DNA from: Globodera rostochiensis | Lineage: Eukaryota > Nematoda > Chromadorea > Rhabditida > Heteroderidae | Assembly (NCBI GenBank): GCA_018350325.1 | Contig: JAEVLN010000047.1 | Coordinates: 124,001 to 188,000, forward strand | Length of the DNA: 64,000 bases | Direction: 5' to 3' | Part shown: one piece after another, positions 24,546 to 35,487 of the stretch | Position numbering within the stretch: the first letter of the stretch is position 1 | How the letters are laid out: each line of letters starts with the position of its first letter | Notes under the pieces: model-generated | Database searches by the model: none | What the model was told of the DNA's origin: nothing | What the model saw: only the letters and a program-made list of their open reading frames with translations | Translations under genes and position numbers: made by a program

Positions 24546-25164
24546 TGAAATTTATAAAAATAAAAATACATTTAAACTCTAAAGTATTTGTTAAAGTATG
24601 ATAATCATAATAAATGTTGATATTTTTGGAAGTTGACTCATTTCGAATATTTAATCAAAAAATAAATCATTAAAATGCTCGTTAATCTTTCAAATTTATT
24701 GCAACAACTTGAGACATCTTGTTTTTGTGACGGTAAAAAATTCCTTTGCAATTCACATTTTCAATATAAATCATTAGTTAATTTAACTAAGCATTTATGT
24801 CATAAATTTAACTTAAACCATTTATATATTTTTGATCTTAATTGAATAGTATTGTTGTGTAGCATTCAAAAATTTATTTTAAGCTTGTTTATCTCAATTT
24901 TCTAATACTTTTGATTCAAATTTTAGTTTATCATCATTTTTTTATATTATTTAAATTATTAAAGTTTTTAGTTTTATTATGCAATTGAATATCATTTGTG
25001 AATTAATTGATTTTTAACATATAAGAATTGTTTTAAATTTGTATATTTTATTATGCATAAAACAAATATATGATTAATTTTGAAAGATGAAGTAACGCTA
25101 TAACCAAAAACCCCTAAAAAAATATGTTTATATTTGGTCCTTATAAATACGCCTGAAGTGTTTT

Positions 25165-25590
25165 CTGCTGCCGCGTGGCTGAAAAAAGTGTTTACAATTA
25201 AACATTTGCTAATAAATACTTTGAGGTTTGATATGCTTTCGCATATAAAGCCGCTAAGTCATTGTCTTCATAGTAGAACGAATTGTTTTGTCGTATCATG
25301 ATGCGGGTAATTTCTTCAGGGCCTCTTCAACTGAATTCTTTTTCGGGATGTTGAAGTTCAAAATCGATTACTGCTGCGAAATCGTTTTTTTTTATTTTAT
25401 GTTCTTTTTAGTCTGTACTTGATGCATTTTTTGCTCATCATTTTCTTTTAAAGAAGTCTGGAATTCTGTTTGTAGAAAGACTTAAAAGCGTCCAAAGTCC
25501 TTTGGTTGATCCACGTTTAAGAGCCTATTTCCTTGAACCACATGACGTCTCTGGCGAACGGCGTGTTTTTTTTTTAAATTCAAATTATAA
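25165..25590. pseudogene. Coding-like segment at the duplication border, strand unresolved
   Basis: A stretch of about 400 bp at roughly 40% GC starts exactly where unit 3 ends. On the minus strand, 25198-25383 reads 61 codons broken by a single TGA (25327-25329), including Y-Y-E-D-N-D-L-A-A-L-Y-A-K-A-Y-Q; upstream parts continue in other frames, as in a decayed gene. On the plus strand, 25412-25590 is open for nearly 60 codons after a consensus TTCTTTTTAG acceptor, including P-L-V-D-P-R-L-R-A-Y-F-L-E-P-H. Both readings look coding. No family is recognised. Confidence 0.4.
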
Positions 25591-27390
25591 TTAATTTTTG
25601 AATAAGTTATCTATTTATTTTATCCTAATAAATAATTCATAATTTCTTATTTTATCTTAATTACGTTCTAAGAGTTTAATTTTGTTTTTACTTTGACAGT
25701 TATATAATTTTATCTTACAATATTAATATTTAATCATGAAACGCCGCAATAAAGATTTTTATATATATTCTTTCTAAGAAAAAATAAATATTGATGGTTG
25801 GCTTCTATTCCTTCTCTTTTTGTTGTATAATTATTTATTAAGGGAAATTTTTTTTCTTTTTTTTTTCGTGGATAAATTATATTTTTATTGCTATTTTTAT
25901 AGTTGATTAATGCGATGAGCACCTCTTTTGACGGCATCCTGTTTTTTGGAAACATACACTTTACATTTTTATTGAAAGAAACAAATTAATATTTATTGCA
26001 TGAAGTTAACATATTTTCCGCTTTCCTTCTCCTATTTTTTTTTACCTTGTGGTTTTGTACTTTAAAGAAAAATGAATTGGAGTTGAATGCTTAAATATTG
26101 TGTATTACCATTATACATTTTTTAATAATGATACGAATTTTTATTAATTTAACAAATCATTATTACAAAGTTGTTATTTTGCCCAAAATCAATTACTATA
26201 ATATATTATTATTTTTGAAATTCTAATTTAATTATAAGTTTTGACGGACGGCATTATCCAGCTTTACCATGCTTTTATAAGGCAGCCGGGAGTAAACTTT
26301 ATTTTAATTAAAACCCAAATTTTTATTATGCATTTTTTATAAAAACATTTATGAAGGCAACTTCAAGTATGTAGAGATTTAGTTATAATTATTTCTGACC
26401 TATATTTCTATAATTTGTGCAATAAATTTTTAAATTTGTTATTCAGAATATTAAACATATTAAATTGATTGACAATCAAAGGTAATATAGTTCATGATTT
26501 TTTAAAATTATTTTTAAATTGGACCCATTTTGGTTTTTTCGGGTACAAATTTTCTCAAATTTAACATATCGAGTTTAGTTAAGGTTTCAAATTTGGAGTC
26601 CCAGCCCACCTCCATTGTCGGCGGGTTCATTTTAAATTTCTGGTCCACGACGAGTCTACACATAAACACCTCATTTAATGAATTTGTGAAAAACAATTAA
26701 TAACGTTTCAAAGAATCTATCAAGGTTTTGAATTTAAACAATAGGAAACCGAGAATTTTCATCCAGCCGGCCAAATCCAAGATAGTTTTTATGTACTTAC
26801 TGATATGTAATAATTTTTAGCATTATTAATATTTATTTATAACAACTAATTCATTTCAACAAGTCTTTAAAATATATTCCTTTTTATTTTAATCACTAAA
26901 TAAAAATTTATTTTATTTCCATAGATTAGTCATGTTTTTAATATTTTAATTAATTTATGCTCCGTTGACTTCTCGACATTGTATGCGGAGCGAAAATTAG
27001 AAATGACTTGCATAGATCCCAAGTGCCAACCATAATATTTTTATTTTTTGAAGCAATAATAAAATACAATTTTGTGCCAGCCTATGTTGCAACTGGTAAC
27101 GCAGCCAATTGTGAATACTAAACTGATACAAATAAACAAAAAATTATGGCAGCAAACAAATAAAAATGCCTTCACCGCAAATAAATTCAAAAATCTCATA
27201 TAATTCTAAGAAACTACACGAAGGTTAAATTTCAAAAAAAAAGCGCGCATAATCGAAGCCCAGATGGAGCGAGCGCCAGACGAGGTGTCTATAATACCGA
27301 CCGTATAGCTTGTCACGAGCTAGGCCACGCGTATTTAAAAAGTAGAACACATGCAGTATGTATAAGAATTTTCGACTTTAATAAATTTAA
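25591..27390. other. AT-rich single-copy DNA with a few islands
   Basis: This is mostly low-complexity A+T. An island at 26244-26283 shares a 14-bp block with 59291-59304. An island at 27250-27340 is about 55% GC; its minus strand is open for some 50 codons without ATG. Nothing else is recognisable. Confidence 0.5.
26514..26696 (-). CDS. ORF of 60 codons, possible exon or gene fragment
   Basis: The minus-strand ORF from ATG at 26696 has a balanced, hydrophilic composition (V-V-D-Q-K-F-K-M-N-P-P-T-M-E-V-G-W-D), unlike the Ile/Asn/Lys/Phe-rich noise ORFs elsewhere. Local GC is well above background. An acceptor-like TTTATGTGTAG lies inside, so the true exon may begin after it. No domain is recognised. 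Confidence 0.35.
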   Translation of the reverse strand: MFFTNSLNEVFMCRLVVDQKFKMNPPTMEVGWDSKFETLTKLDMLNLRKFVPEKTKMGPI

Positions 27391-28058
27391 ATTGCGCCTT
27401 TATAGAAAGAAGTTAATATGTTAGTTGCTATTTATGAAGCCTAATACAAGTAATAAATTATGCGCGTGTATTGCGCCTTTATAGAATTTAATATATGTTA
27501 GTTGTTATTTATAAAGCCAAATAACGAGTTGCGCTTGTATATAATAATAAGTATAATAATTAAATAATTAAACATTACAAAAGCAAATTTTAAAATATTC
27601 AGAGTCAACGACACACATGACCTAATCTAAAATTTACGAGTTTTAAAATTTAAATAACAAACATTTATAATTAAACTAAAATCTTAAATGTTCTATTTTA
27701 AATTTTCTTGGATTAAATAACAAAAAAACAATTTATCGTAGTAAAATTTGTACAAGTAATAAATTATGCGCGTGTATTGCGCCTTTATAGAATTTAATAT
27801 ATGTTAGTTGTTATTTATAAAGCCAAATAAAGAGTTGCGCTTGTATATAATAATAAGTATAATAATTAAATAATTAAACATTACAAAAGCAAATTTTAAA
27901 ATATTCAGAGTCAACGACACACATGACCTAATCTATAATTTACGAGTTTTAAAATTTAAATAACAAACATTTATAATTTAAACTAAAATCTTAAATGTTC
28001 TATTTTAAATTTTCTTGGATTAAATAACAAAAAAACAATTTATCGTAGTAAAATTTGT
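27391..28058. repeat. 306-bp tandem duplication plus a partial third copy
   Basis: 27446-27751 and 27752-28058 are two nearly identical 306/307-bp copies; a few single-base changes separate them. A diverged stub of the same sequence (TTGCGCCTTTATAGAA and what follows) precedes them at 27391-27445. No coding signal is seen. Confidence 0.95.
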
Positions 28059-29758
28059 AATTCTTTCTTTAATATTACGTACAGCGAGAGTTATTTTACT
28101 TGGCCTTGAAAACCTTATTAATTCTAGCAACAATTCCGCAAAATTACAGTTAGGTAAATGCAAATAAAACAAATGTAAAAAAACATTTTATCAAAACCTC
28201 AAAGAATTTTATAAGGTTGATTTTAATAAAACAGATTGAAGTAATTAAAAAAACATTTAATTATAAAACATTTGATATTAAAATCGGGGTTTTCAATCAT
28301 TTATAAGACAAAATTCTAAAAGAAATTCTTAATTGAATTAAGCATATCACATTTTCCATTAAAATTAATTAAGTATCTAAAATCCAACTACTTAATCAAT
28401 TAATAATCAAAAACTATAAACTAAATTTAAAAGAACCATAAATTATAAGATAAATGATAAAAAAGAAAAAAAACTTTTACCAAAAGAACTTTTATTTATG
28501 ATTTATTAATTAAATTGTCCGACGACACGTTGTTTGTATGCAACGGTTGCAACAAGCACTCCCTTTGCATGATGCTTTATAATGATTATTGATTGAATGA
28601 AATAAAAGCAAAAACTAAAAAATTTGCGTTATTTAATTGATCATCCAATTGAATGAATTTCTTAATGCGATTATAAATTAGTTGGGTAAATAAATAAATA
28701 AAATATTTGATTAAACCGTTAATTTTACTCTTTGAAAATATAAATTATTAATTTAAAATAAGGCGCCAACATATTATAAAAAAATGTTTAAGTAAATTTT
28801 CAAACTATATTTTATCTCTATATTTATAAATTTTTATATTTGACTCATATAAATGAACAATTACTTGAAAAGTATAAATATTTACTTGCCCAGCTTCAAC
28901 GAATGTATAAAATTACAATTATAGCAAAATGTTAAAAATATCCAGTGGTTTATAGCTGCCATTTGTTTTTTTATTTAATTAAATATGGAAAATATGTTTA
29001 AAAATTATATAATGTGATTAAAAAAACAATAAATGAACAAAACATATTTTTTAAATTAAACAAGGAGTAATTGTAATTTTATTGTAATTTTATTTGAATT
29101 TTTAGATTTTTTGTAATTATCGCCCGAGTGTGTTGTAGTTTACAATGTTGATAATAATTGTTAAACTCTTGAGCTAACATTTAATTTGGAGATTAAAAAT
29201 CTTTTTATATTGCTATATTAAATAAGATTTTGCAGGAAATTCCTTTTTATTAATAAATATTTTAATTATACATCAAAATATAAATAAGAAGTATAATAAA
29301 TTCAATTACACAATTAAGTAATTTAATAGTTTTTAGAATTTTTAGTTACTAACCATTATGAATTTATTTTAAAAATATTTAAGGGGATTTTTTTTACTTT
29401 CGATGATGGTTATATAATGTAATTGTTCGTTTTTATTATAAAATCTGTATTTTTCAAATCAATTGATTTTAATGATTATTTTCCAAAATAATGCAACTCT
29501 TATGCAAGAAAAAGTGAAAGAAGTATAAAAGTTTCTTTAAACATATTTATATGGAAAAAAAAATCTGCAAAAAATGTAAAATAAGAATAAATTTTAAAAT
29601 AGTTGTTAAGCTAATGGTTTAATGAGACGTCAAAAAATTAATTTCTAAGCCTATTTAAAAAGATTGTCTGTTGCTCACAATATGTAAAACAAGAAATGAT
29701 AAAAATTAGACAACTAAACCAACAAATTTGTCATATTCAAATTACAAAAAAAACTTAC
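28059..29758. other. AT-rich DNA, nothing recognisable
   Basis: No ORF, repeat or RNA gene is supported. A small island at 28515-28565 contains the palindrome TGCAAC.GTTGCA. Confidence 0.5.
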
Positions 29759-29797
29759 CTAAAAGTTCCGAAGAATCTGTCTCCGGCGCTAAAAACG
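29759..29797 (-). CDS. Candidate 39-nt microexon with consensus splice sites
   Basis: On the minus strand 39 nt lie between the acceptor TTGCATCAGCAG and the perfect donor TTTTAG|GTAAGT. The length is a multiple of three. Phase 2 reads V-F-S-A-G-D-R-F-F-G-T-F; phase 1 is also open (F-L-A-P-E-T-D-S-S-E-L-L) and would join in phase with the 27-nt candidate at 30731-30757. These are the best donor and acceptor pair in the window. The upstream intron end (29797-29861) has a diverged inverted copy at 31324-31388. Confidence 0.5.
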
Positions 29798-29861
29798 CTG
29801 CTGATGCAATTTTGATATCTTAAAATAAATTTAAAAAAATTATAAAGTTTTTTTAAATTAC
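29797..29861. repeat. 65-bp inverted repeat, left copy (intron 3' end)
   Basis: Matches 31324-31388 in the opposite orientation with a few indels and substitutions. It covers the acceptor and the adjoining intron of the 39-nt candidate exon, while the exon itself is not conserved in the other copy. Confidence 0.85.
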
Positions 29862-30730
29862 ATGTTACGTCATTTTTATAAAAGTGTAATTTGTAGGCCC
29901 GTTTTACTAACAATTATAGTAATATATTAATTCACATTAAAGTTAAATAATTTGGTTTGCAAACGTAATTCCATATAATAGTCAAAGATTATTCTTTTAG
30001 AATCTACATCTATTTTATATATTCGATTTTTTTTACCAAATTTTTTGTTAGTAAGACTTTTACAAAAATTGTTAATAATATTATTCAGTCTTAAGTTTTC
30101 TTTTTAAATGCGTAATTTCCTCGCTTTTTCGGCGATCTTATTTTTTTTATCTCTAAATCGTAAAAAAATACATCTCAATAAAAAACTTTTATACTAAATA
30201 ATTAATCGAAACAAGATTAAATATTTATCTACTTATATTTATAGCATTAATTGGTGATTACGTAAAATTGTTTTTTTCCTTAATTTAAATAATTTAAGTC
30301 AATTATTATCAGTATTATAAATTAGAGTCAAATAAAATTCACCAACAATAATTTTTAAATATAAATGATTAAAATTCTACACCTATTTATAATAATCGTT
30401 GACAAATAAGTTCGAATCCCTTAAATAATGGCAAAAATAATCACTTTTAATAAATATAAATCTAACTACGCCTTTACTTCAGTTTAGTTCAACCATATTT
30501 TTGGAGTTTATTTTTGACAATCATTGTGCCTTCATGAAATTGTTCATGCAAATTTTTTTATTAAGATAATAAAAAAGCAGGAAGCATTATTTTTTAATAA
30601 CTTATTTTTAAAGATGCTTATTTAAAGTCACAAAATAAGGTTTAATTAAATCATTTCAACCAAAATTTAAAATCTATAATGTTTCAGTCTCAATTCTGAG
30701 CAAATTAATTTTAAATTACATATCAAACAC

Positions 30731-30757
30731 CTCCTAAGAAGACAATGCTATTCGCCC
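30731..30757 (-). CDS. Candidate 27-nt microexon
   Basis: On the minus strand the acceptor CTGCCACACGCAG and the donor GTGTTT bound 27 nt. Only phase 1 is open (two bases in, one out), reading A-N-S-I-V-F-L-G. It is compatible in phase with the 39-nt exon downstream at 29759-29797 and with the short first-exon candidate at 34469-34493, which could place all three in one minus-strand gene. Confidence 0.35.
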
Positions 30758-31323
30758 CTGCGTGTGGCAGTGAGGTTTAACTAAGAGTTGTATTCAAGTT
30801 TTTACATTACATAAGATTAAATTCCGATAAAATTAAACTCTAAATTAATAAACCAAAAACAAAGTTAATGTGACATCACAAACTAATAAATTCATTAATA
30901 TCCAATTTATATTAAAATGGGGCAATTTATTTATTTTTAAATGAGAAAGATTAGTATTAAATATTTGTTATTCGACGAACAAAAACGAAAATTTTGAACA
31001 AATGGTAAATAATCATGAGCTTAAAATATAGCAATATTTCACAAATTTTTAAAAGTTATGACCATGCTTATGGAAATGAACAAGATGATGATTTTTTAAG
31101 ATTATAGTTTTGTTTTGTTTTTATTTCTACAAATTAATTAACAATTGATAACAAAAAAATTAAGGAATGGGACAGTTATATACTTATATATTTCTCTACA
31201 AAGCTTTAATATAAATTGAAAATGTAAAGAAGCCTTTTGTTTTTATTAATTTTTCTTAAATTGAATAAAAAACCAGGAATGGCGGGCGTACAAATTACAC
31301 TTATATAAAATGACTTGCAACGC

Positions 31324-31388
31324 GTAATTTTAAAAAAAACTTTATAATTTTTTATATTTATTTAAGATATCAAAATTGCATCAGCAGC
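31324..31388. repeat. 65-bp inverted repeat, right copy
   Basis: Opposite-strand partner of 29797-29861, 1.5 kb away. On the plus strand it again ends in GCATCAGCAG, a good acceptor, followed by unrelated sequence. Confidence 0.85.
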
Positions 31389-31596
31389 ATACCATAACTG
31401 TTTATCAAATTTTAGTTTTATCAAAATATAAAAAATAAGTCAAAAAGAGCCCAAAGAATATCGCAAACGTATGTAATAATAAACTATTATTAAACGGAAG
31501 ATTTTAAAAAATAAAAAATCAAACAAACTTATTCAGTTAGCAACGAAAATTTTTTGGAACTTTGCGAAAAGGCGTTCAAAGTGCATGCTCTTGCAG

Positions 31597-31621
31597 TTTG
31601 GTAGCCGCATTACAACTGAAG
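31597..31621 (+). CDS. Candidate 25-nt exon upstream of the cysteine-rich exon
   Basis: The acceptor GCATGCTCTTGCAG and the donor GAAG|GTATTA are both strong. With one base carried in it reads L-V-A-A-L-Q-L-K and leaves in phase 0, matching the open frame of 31911-32036. The intervening intron would be 289 bp. Confidence 0.4.
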
Positions 31622-31910
31622 GTATTAGCACAACTGATTGCGCCGTGAGGCTTAGATGATGAATAAAAATATTTACTGTAAAGTGCTAATTTAATGAAAC
31701 ATGCTAGTATATTAAAAATAATTATTTATAAGTAAATTTACCCGAGTTTGACGCAATGTGTTAATTTAAAAATTACAAATTAAAATGAAAATTTTGATTA
31801 ATATCGTTTTTAAAGCACCATATTCCCTATATTAATAGAAAAGAAACTAAATTAATAAAAGATAACAACAGTATCAATTTTAAACTACAAAAAAAAGCAA
31901 GAGGCCGCAG

Positions 31911-32036
31911 TGTGTTTTTGATTTAAACGACTCTGAGAATTGCTGTTTCTCTGCCGTTTGCGTCAGTTTATGCCTGGCAAATTCACGCTGTGAGAATCTG
32001 CAATTGATCTGTTCCAATCGACGTCTTGCGCATTAA
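31911..32036 (+). CDS. Cysteine-rich 3' exon (41 codons), secreted-peptide-like
   Basis: After a GGCCGCAG acceptor the plus frame runs 41 codons to TAA at 32034-32036. It contains seven cysteines spaced C-x9-CC-x4-C-x3-C-x5-C-x6-C, a density typical of small disulfide-rich secreted peptides. The block is about 45% GC in an AT-rich background. It joins in phase with 31597-31621. No upstream signal-peptide exon was placed, so secretion is inferred. The minus strand is also open for 47 codons across the same block, so the strand needs transcript proof. The cysteine spacing does not match a family I can name. Confidence 0.4.
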   Translation, partial: CVFDLNDSENCCFSAVCVSLCLANSRCENLQLICSNRRLAH

Positions 32037-32450
32037 ATTGTCAAAAAATATCATATTTCCAAAGACTTTTTCAATGTTTGGTTCAACATTTTCAATCAAT
32101 TTCTAAAAGTAAAATAATGATAAATGAATTTACATTATGCCTTTTCAAAATAACAATAAGTAAATATAAAACTGCAAATCAAATAATGAAAAAAATTCCA
32201 TATGCTCAAAAAAATTGAAAACATTATCTGTAACGCGTTAAAAATTAAATTGCAATAAATTTGGTTTAAGTGCCAAGCGATTGGGCCCATCTTATCAAAA
32301 TAAAATAGTGAATCATCGCGCTGTTATTAGATAACATATTCACATATTGGCACAACGCCGTGACTAACTTCAATTATAACTTTAATCAAATACAGCATTT
32401 TTATCTTAAGCGTAACTTATCTCCATGTTATCCCAGCTTTAGGGGTTGCT

Positions 32451-32893
32451 GTGGTTATAGTCAGACGGAAGAAATTTTTCATCAAATTTCTGTTGGATGA
32501 TTTAGAATTTTCAAATATGTTTTGTTTAAATTTTTTGCGAACTTTACAAGTTTTATTTTTTATGCCATTTAAAGTTTACAATGAAATGTTTCAGTTGCTT
32601 TCATTTATTCATCAGCAGCACACCAACCGCAATTGTTTTATTTCCAGTTGATCGCGTTTTGCGAAACCTTTGCCAATGGCTTGGCATTTAATTTTAAACG
32701 TAATTGGTGTCTTTGGGAAAACCACTTTTTTGTATATTATAATAATGCTTTGCGATATTATTTTGCTTTGAAGTTTAGAAGAAGGATGACGCGTTGCTCA
32801 GAAGCATATAAGTTGTTCATTATGTTATTTTTGATGGCTCACAGTCAATCATTTTATTTTAAGAACTTTTTAATCTATATCATGTTTAAATAA
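32451..32893 (+). other. Coding-like stretch with two overlapping ORFs
   Basis: ORFs of 66 codons (32451-32651) and 86 codons (32633-32893) overlap in different frames. The region is less AT-rich than its surroundings. The products are rich in Phe, Leu and Tyr and have no recognisable domain; the minus strand is partly open as well. It may contain exons, but no splice pair stood out. Confidence 0.2.
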
Positions 32894-33788
32894 TTTTAGT
32901 ACATTTGTGGTAAATCGAAAGGCAAATTAATTGGATTTTTGGAACACAAATGGGAGAGGGCATTTCTTTTTTTATTTATTCCTTATCTTTGGTGCTTTAT
33001 GGGTTTTTTAAAATTTAATTTATGTTTTCATGTTAAATTATTTATATCCCTTTTTATTTTATTTTTTATTTTGATTTGTTAGTTGAAGTAGTTTTATTTT
33101 TGTCAAGCAAAATTAAGCTCACTTTGCGGTTTTCGTGAAAGAGTGTTGATGCAGAATTAATTTATTGCAACAATGAATTGTTGATATTGTAATTTTTTTT
33201 ACATTTTTATTTTTTTGACTTTGGGTTACCTATTTAATAAGTATTTTATGCAAAAAATTACTTGTCAGTAAATTATTCCTCGAAATACAATTCCGATTGG
33301 CTGCAGTTGTTTTGAACGATTAATTTAAGAAATTATAAAATGGTGCCCTTTTATTAAATGTTCAAATATTTAGTTTGAACGTATTGTTTATTGTTTATAT
33401 TTTAATATTTTATATGTTTTCTTTTATTTCAATCTCAGCAATCAATAAACTTAGATTTTTTCTTGAATTGCTTCTCGCGATTTGCATGAAGATTAAATTA
33501 ATTATTTATTATTAATTGTTATTTTCATATTCATGTGAAAATTTCTTTAAAACCAGAATTAATATTTAATTGTTAGAATTTCTGTAGAACTTTTGTGTAA
33601 GTATATCTGGCATTTATAATTGTTGATGATGGTCTGAGGTCAACTATAACATATTTAATTAGCAATTAAATTGCTCTTTTTTATTAACGGTTCTATTTAT
33701 TTTTTTTAATTTAGTTGTTAAGATTAATATAATATTACTTTTTATATTATTTTTACATTAAATTTGTATTCAAAATTTTTTTGCATTT

Positions 33789-34013
33789 ATTGAAGAGATA
33801 GTGTGCTAAAAAGAGAGAGATCCGCACCCCATCTAAAAATTGTTTTAGTTTAATTTTCAGGCAGCGAGAGTAATTTGAACATCAACGCAACCCATCTAAA
33901 AATTGTTTTAGTTTAATTTCTGAACCTTTCATTTGAGAGAGTCAGGCGGCAAGACTAATTTGGACATCAACGCACCCCATCTAAAAATTGTTTTAGTTTA
34001 ATTTTGGAAAATT
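33789..34013. repeat. Degenerate, truncated relics of the 108-bp satellite
   Basis: Three partial monomers carry the satellite's AGTGTGCTAAAAAGAGAGA motif and end in CCCCATCTAAAAATTG followed by a T-rich tail at about 33826, 33891 and 33973. They are clearly diverged from the main array 4.6 kb away (CTAAAAATTG in place of CTAATAATTT). Confidence 0.9.
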
Positions 34014-35487
34014 TTATTTCATAATCATTAATGATTGGTCACTTTTATTATTTTTTTATACAATAAATAAAAGCAACGCATTATTTCAAACATTGATAAC
34101 CATAATATCATAGATGCATTTGTTTTTATTGCATTATTTTTAAAGATATCTAAATTAATATTCTTCTTTCAATTTAAAGATAAATAATTTTACGTAGTAT
34201 ATGTAAGTCTACCAAAATTATTAGAATGTTTTTCATTTTATATTGAGCAACCGGCCTGACGCAGTTAAAGCTCTTGGAGGATGGATTTCAATTTGATTAG
34301 ATTTAACCTTAAAATACTTTAAACAGATTGTATGCTATAATGAAATTATAAATTATTATAAAATCATTAAAGATATCTAACAAAAAGGCTGAATACCAAT
34401 GCATTATTTATATTAAAGCATAACGAGATAAAAAGCAGAAAACATAAATCTCGGACTCGAAAAGTTACGCCGATGAAGAACAAACAAGATCATGAAAAGA
34501 AAGAAAATGAGTATTCAAAATGCTAAAATCACTTTTTAATATATCCAAAAGCTCTCAAAGTCTTTATTCCATTATAAAATAAAATTCAATGTTTAGGCTT
34601 CACAATTACAAAATCTTTTATAATTTGCTTGGCTAAAAACAAATCAATTTTAAAATAATATTAATGAGTGTTGAGAAAAACAAAACCAAACGAAAGTTTT
34701 TAAATCTTTCAAACTAAAAATAACTTTATATTTTCTTAATTTTAACATATTTTAAAATATAAACCAATCTTATTTCCCTGACAATCCCATTGTTAGCCAA
34801 AAAAGTTGACGTGAAACTAAAACATTTTTTAAACTCAACGCAATATTGTAATAACGTATGTTATTTTAAAAAGTATTCTCACAAAATCCCACCTTTTACA
34901 AAGTTCAACACAGTTTTTTCCTACGCTGCATAATTTAACAACATTTCCAACTAATTTTGCAGATGAATAAATTAAATTAAATTTTACATTATTATTCTAA
35001 TTATGCTCTAATATTCCATATTAAATGAAATAAAAGGTAATTTATAATTAATTAACAATCCGACTTCGAGTTTTGCACGCGGTTTCTAAACATGCATAAA
35101 ACTAAAAATATAAAAGAGGAACTACCTTAATTTAAATGTCGATACGAGACATAAATTATTATAATTAGTTAAACAGCCATTTTAATTATTTTTATCAATA
35201 TTATAAAAAATTTTTCATAAATAAATAATGTAATTCGAAACCAAAAAAATAACATTCTGTTTTACGTCTGAATTATATGTACATATTACCATTTATTTAA
35301 ATTGAAAGTTATAGATAGACAATTCACTCTATTTATTAATTGTTTTCACTAATTTAAAAATTATTTTAAAAATAAATGTATTAGCAGAATAAAAAAACAA
35401 AATTTTTTTTTAAAATAAAATTCAATTAAGGCGTGCTATATATTTAAACGGCGGAAATTTTAAAAAACGATGAGCAAAAGAGGATAC
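34014..35487. other. AT-rich DNA, few signals
   Basis: Nothing is supported except the weak first-exon candidate at 34469-34493. Confidence 0.5.
34469..34493 (-). CDS. Weak first-exon candidate
   Basis: On the minus strand ATG at 34493 opens M-I-L-F-V-L-H-R, then a GTAACT donor in phase 1. It is very short; it is listed because start, hydrophobic run and donor are arranged as in the better candidate at 56406-56466. Confidence 0.2.

Larger units (their letters stand above)
20404..24873. other. Block present only in unit 3
   Basis: Unit 2 passes from the equivalent of 20403 to the equivalent of 24874 at position about 12346, so these 4.47 kb are single copy in the window. The block holds most of the exon-like islands of the left region: a first-exon candidate at 20725-20826, a small ORF at 21958-22089, and splice-bounded islands at 22153-22190, 22865-22890 and 23454-24545. 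A short CA-rich microsatellite lies near 22900-22920. Confidence 0.9.
12639..25164. repeat. Segmental tandem duplication, unit 3
   Basis: Third and longest copy, 12.5 kb. It lacks unit 2 block 10129-11712 (junction at about 19766) but alone carries 20404-24873. Sequence 24874-25164 returns to the shared 3' end of the unit and then passes into single-copy DNA at 25165, which gives the true right border of the duplicated segment. Adding the lost block gives an inferred ancestral unit of about 14.1 kb. Homopolymers differ in length from unit 2, for example 11 against 9 G near 20325 and about 17 against 9 C near 18097. Confidence 0.95.

Noticed and set aside
1..25164. Germline ciliate locus with scrambled gene segments, or reassigned TGA codon
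   Set aside because: Several islands read well if one TGA is ignored, and islands occur on both strands. But good GT..AG sites, hAT MITEs and a tRNA-SINE fit an animal nucleus better, and no pointer repeats at island ends were found.
27250..27340. Decayed tRNA gene
   Set aside because: There is a short TAGCT/AGCTA stem and a weak TTCGATT, but no acceptor stem or proper B box.
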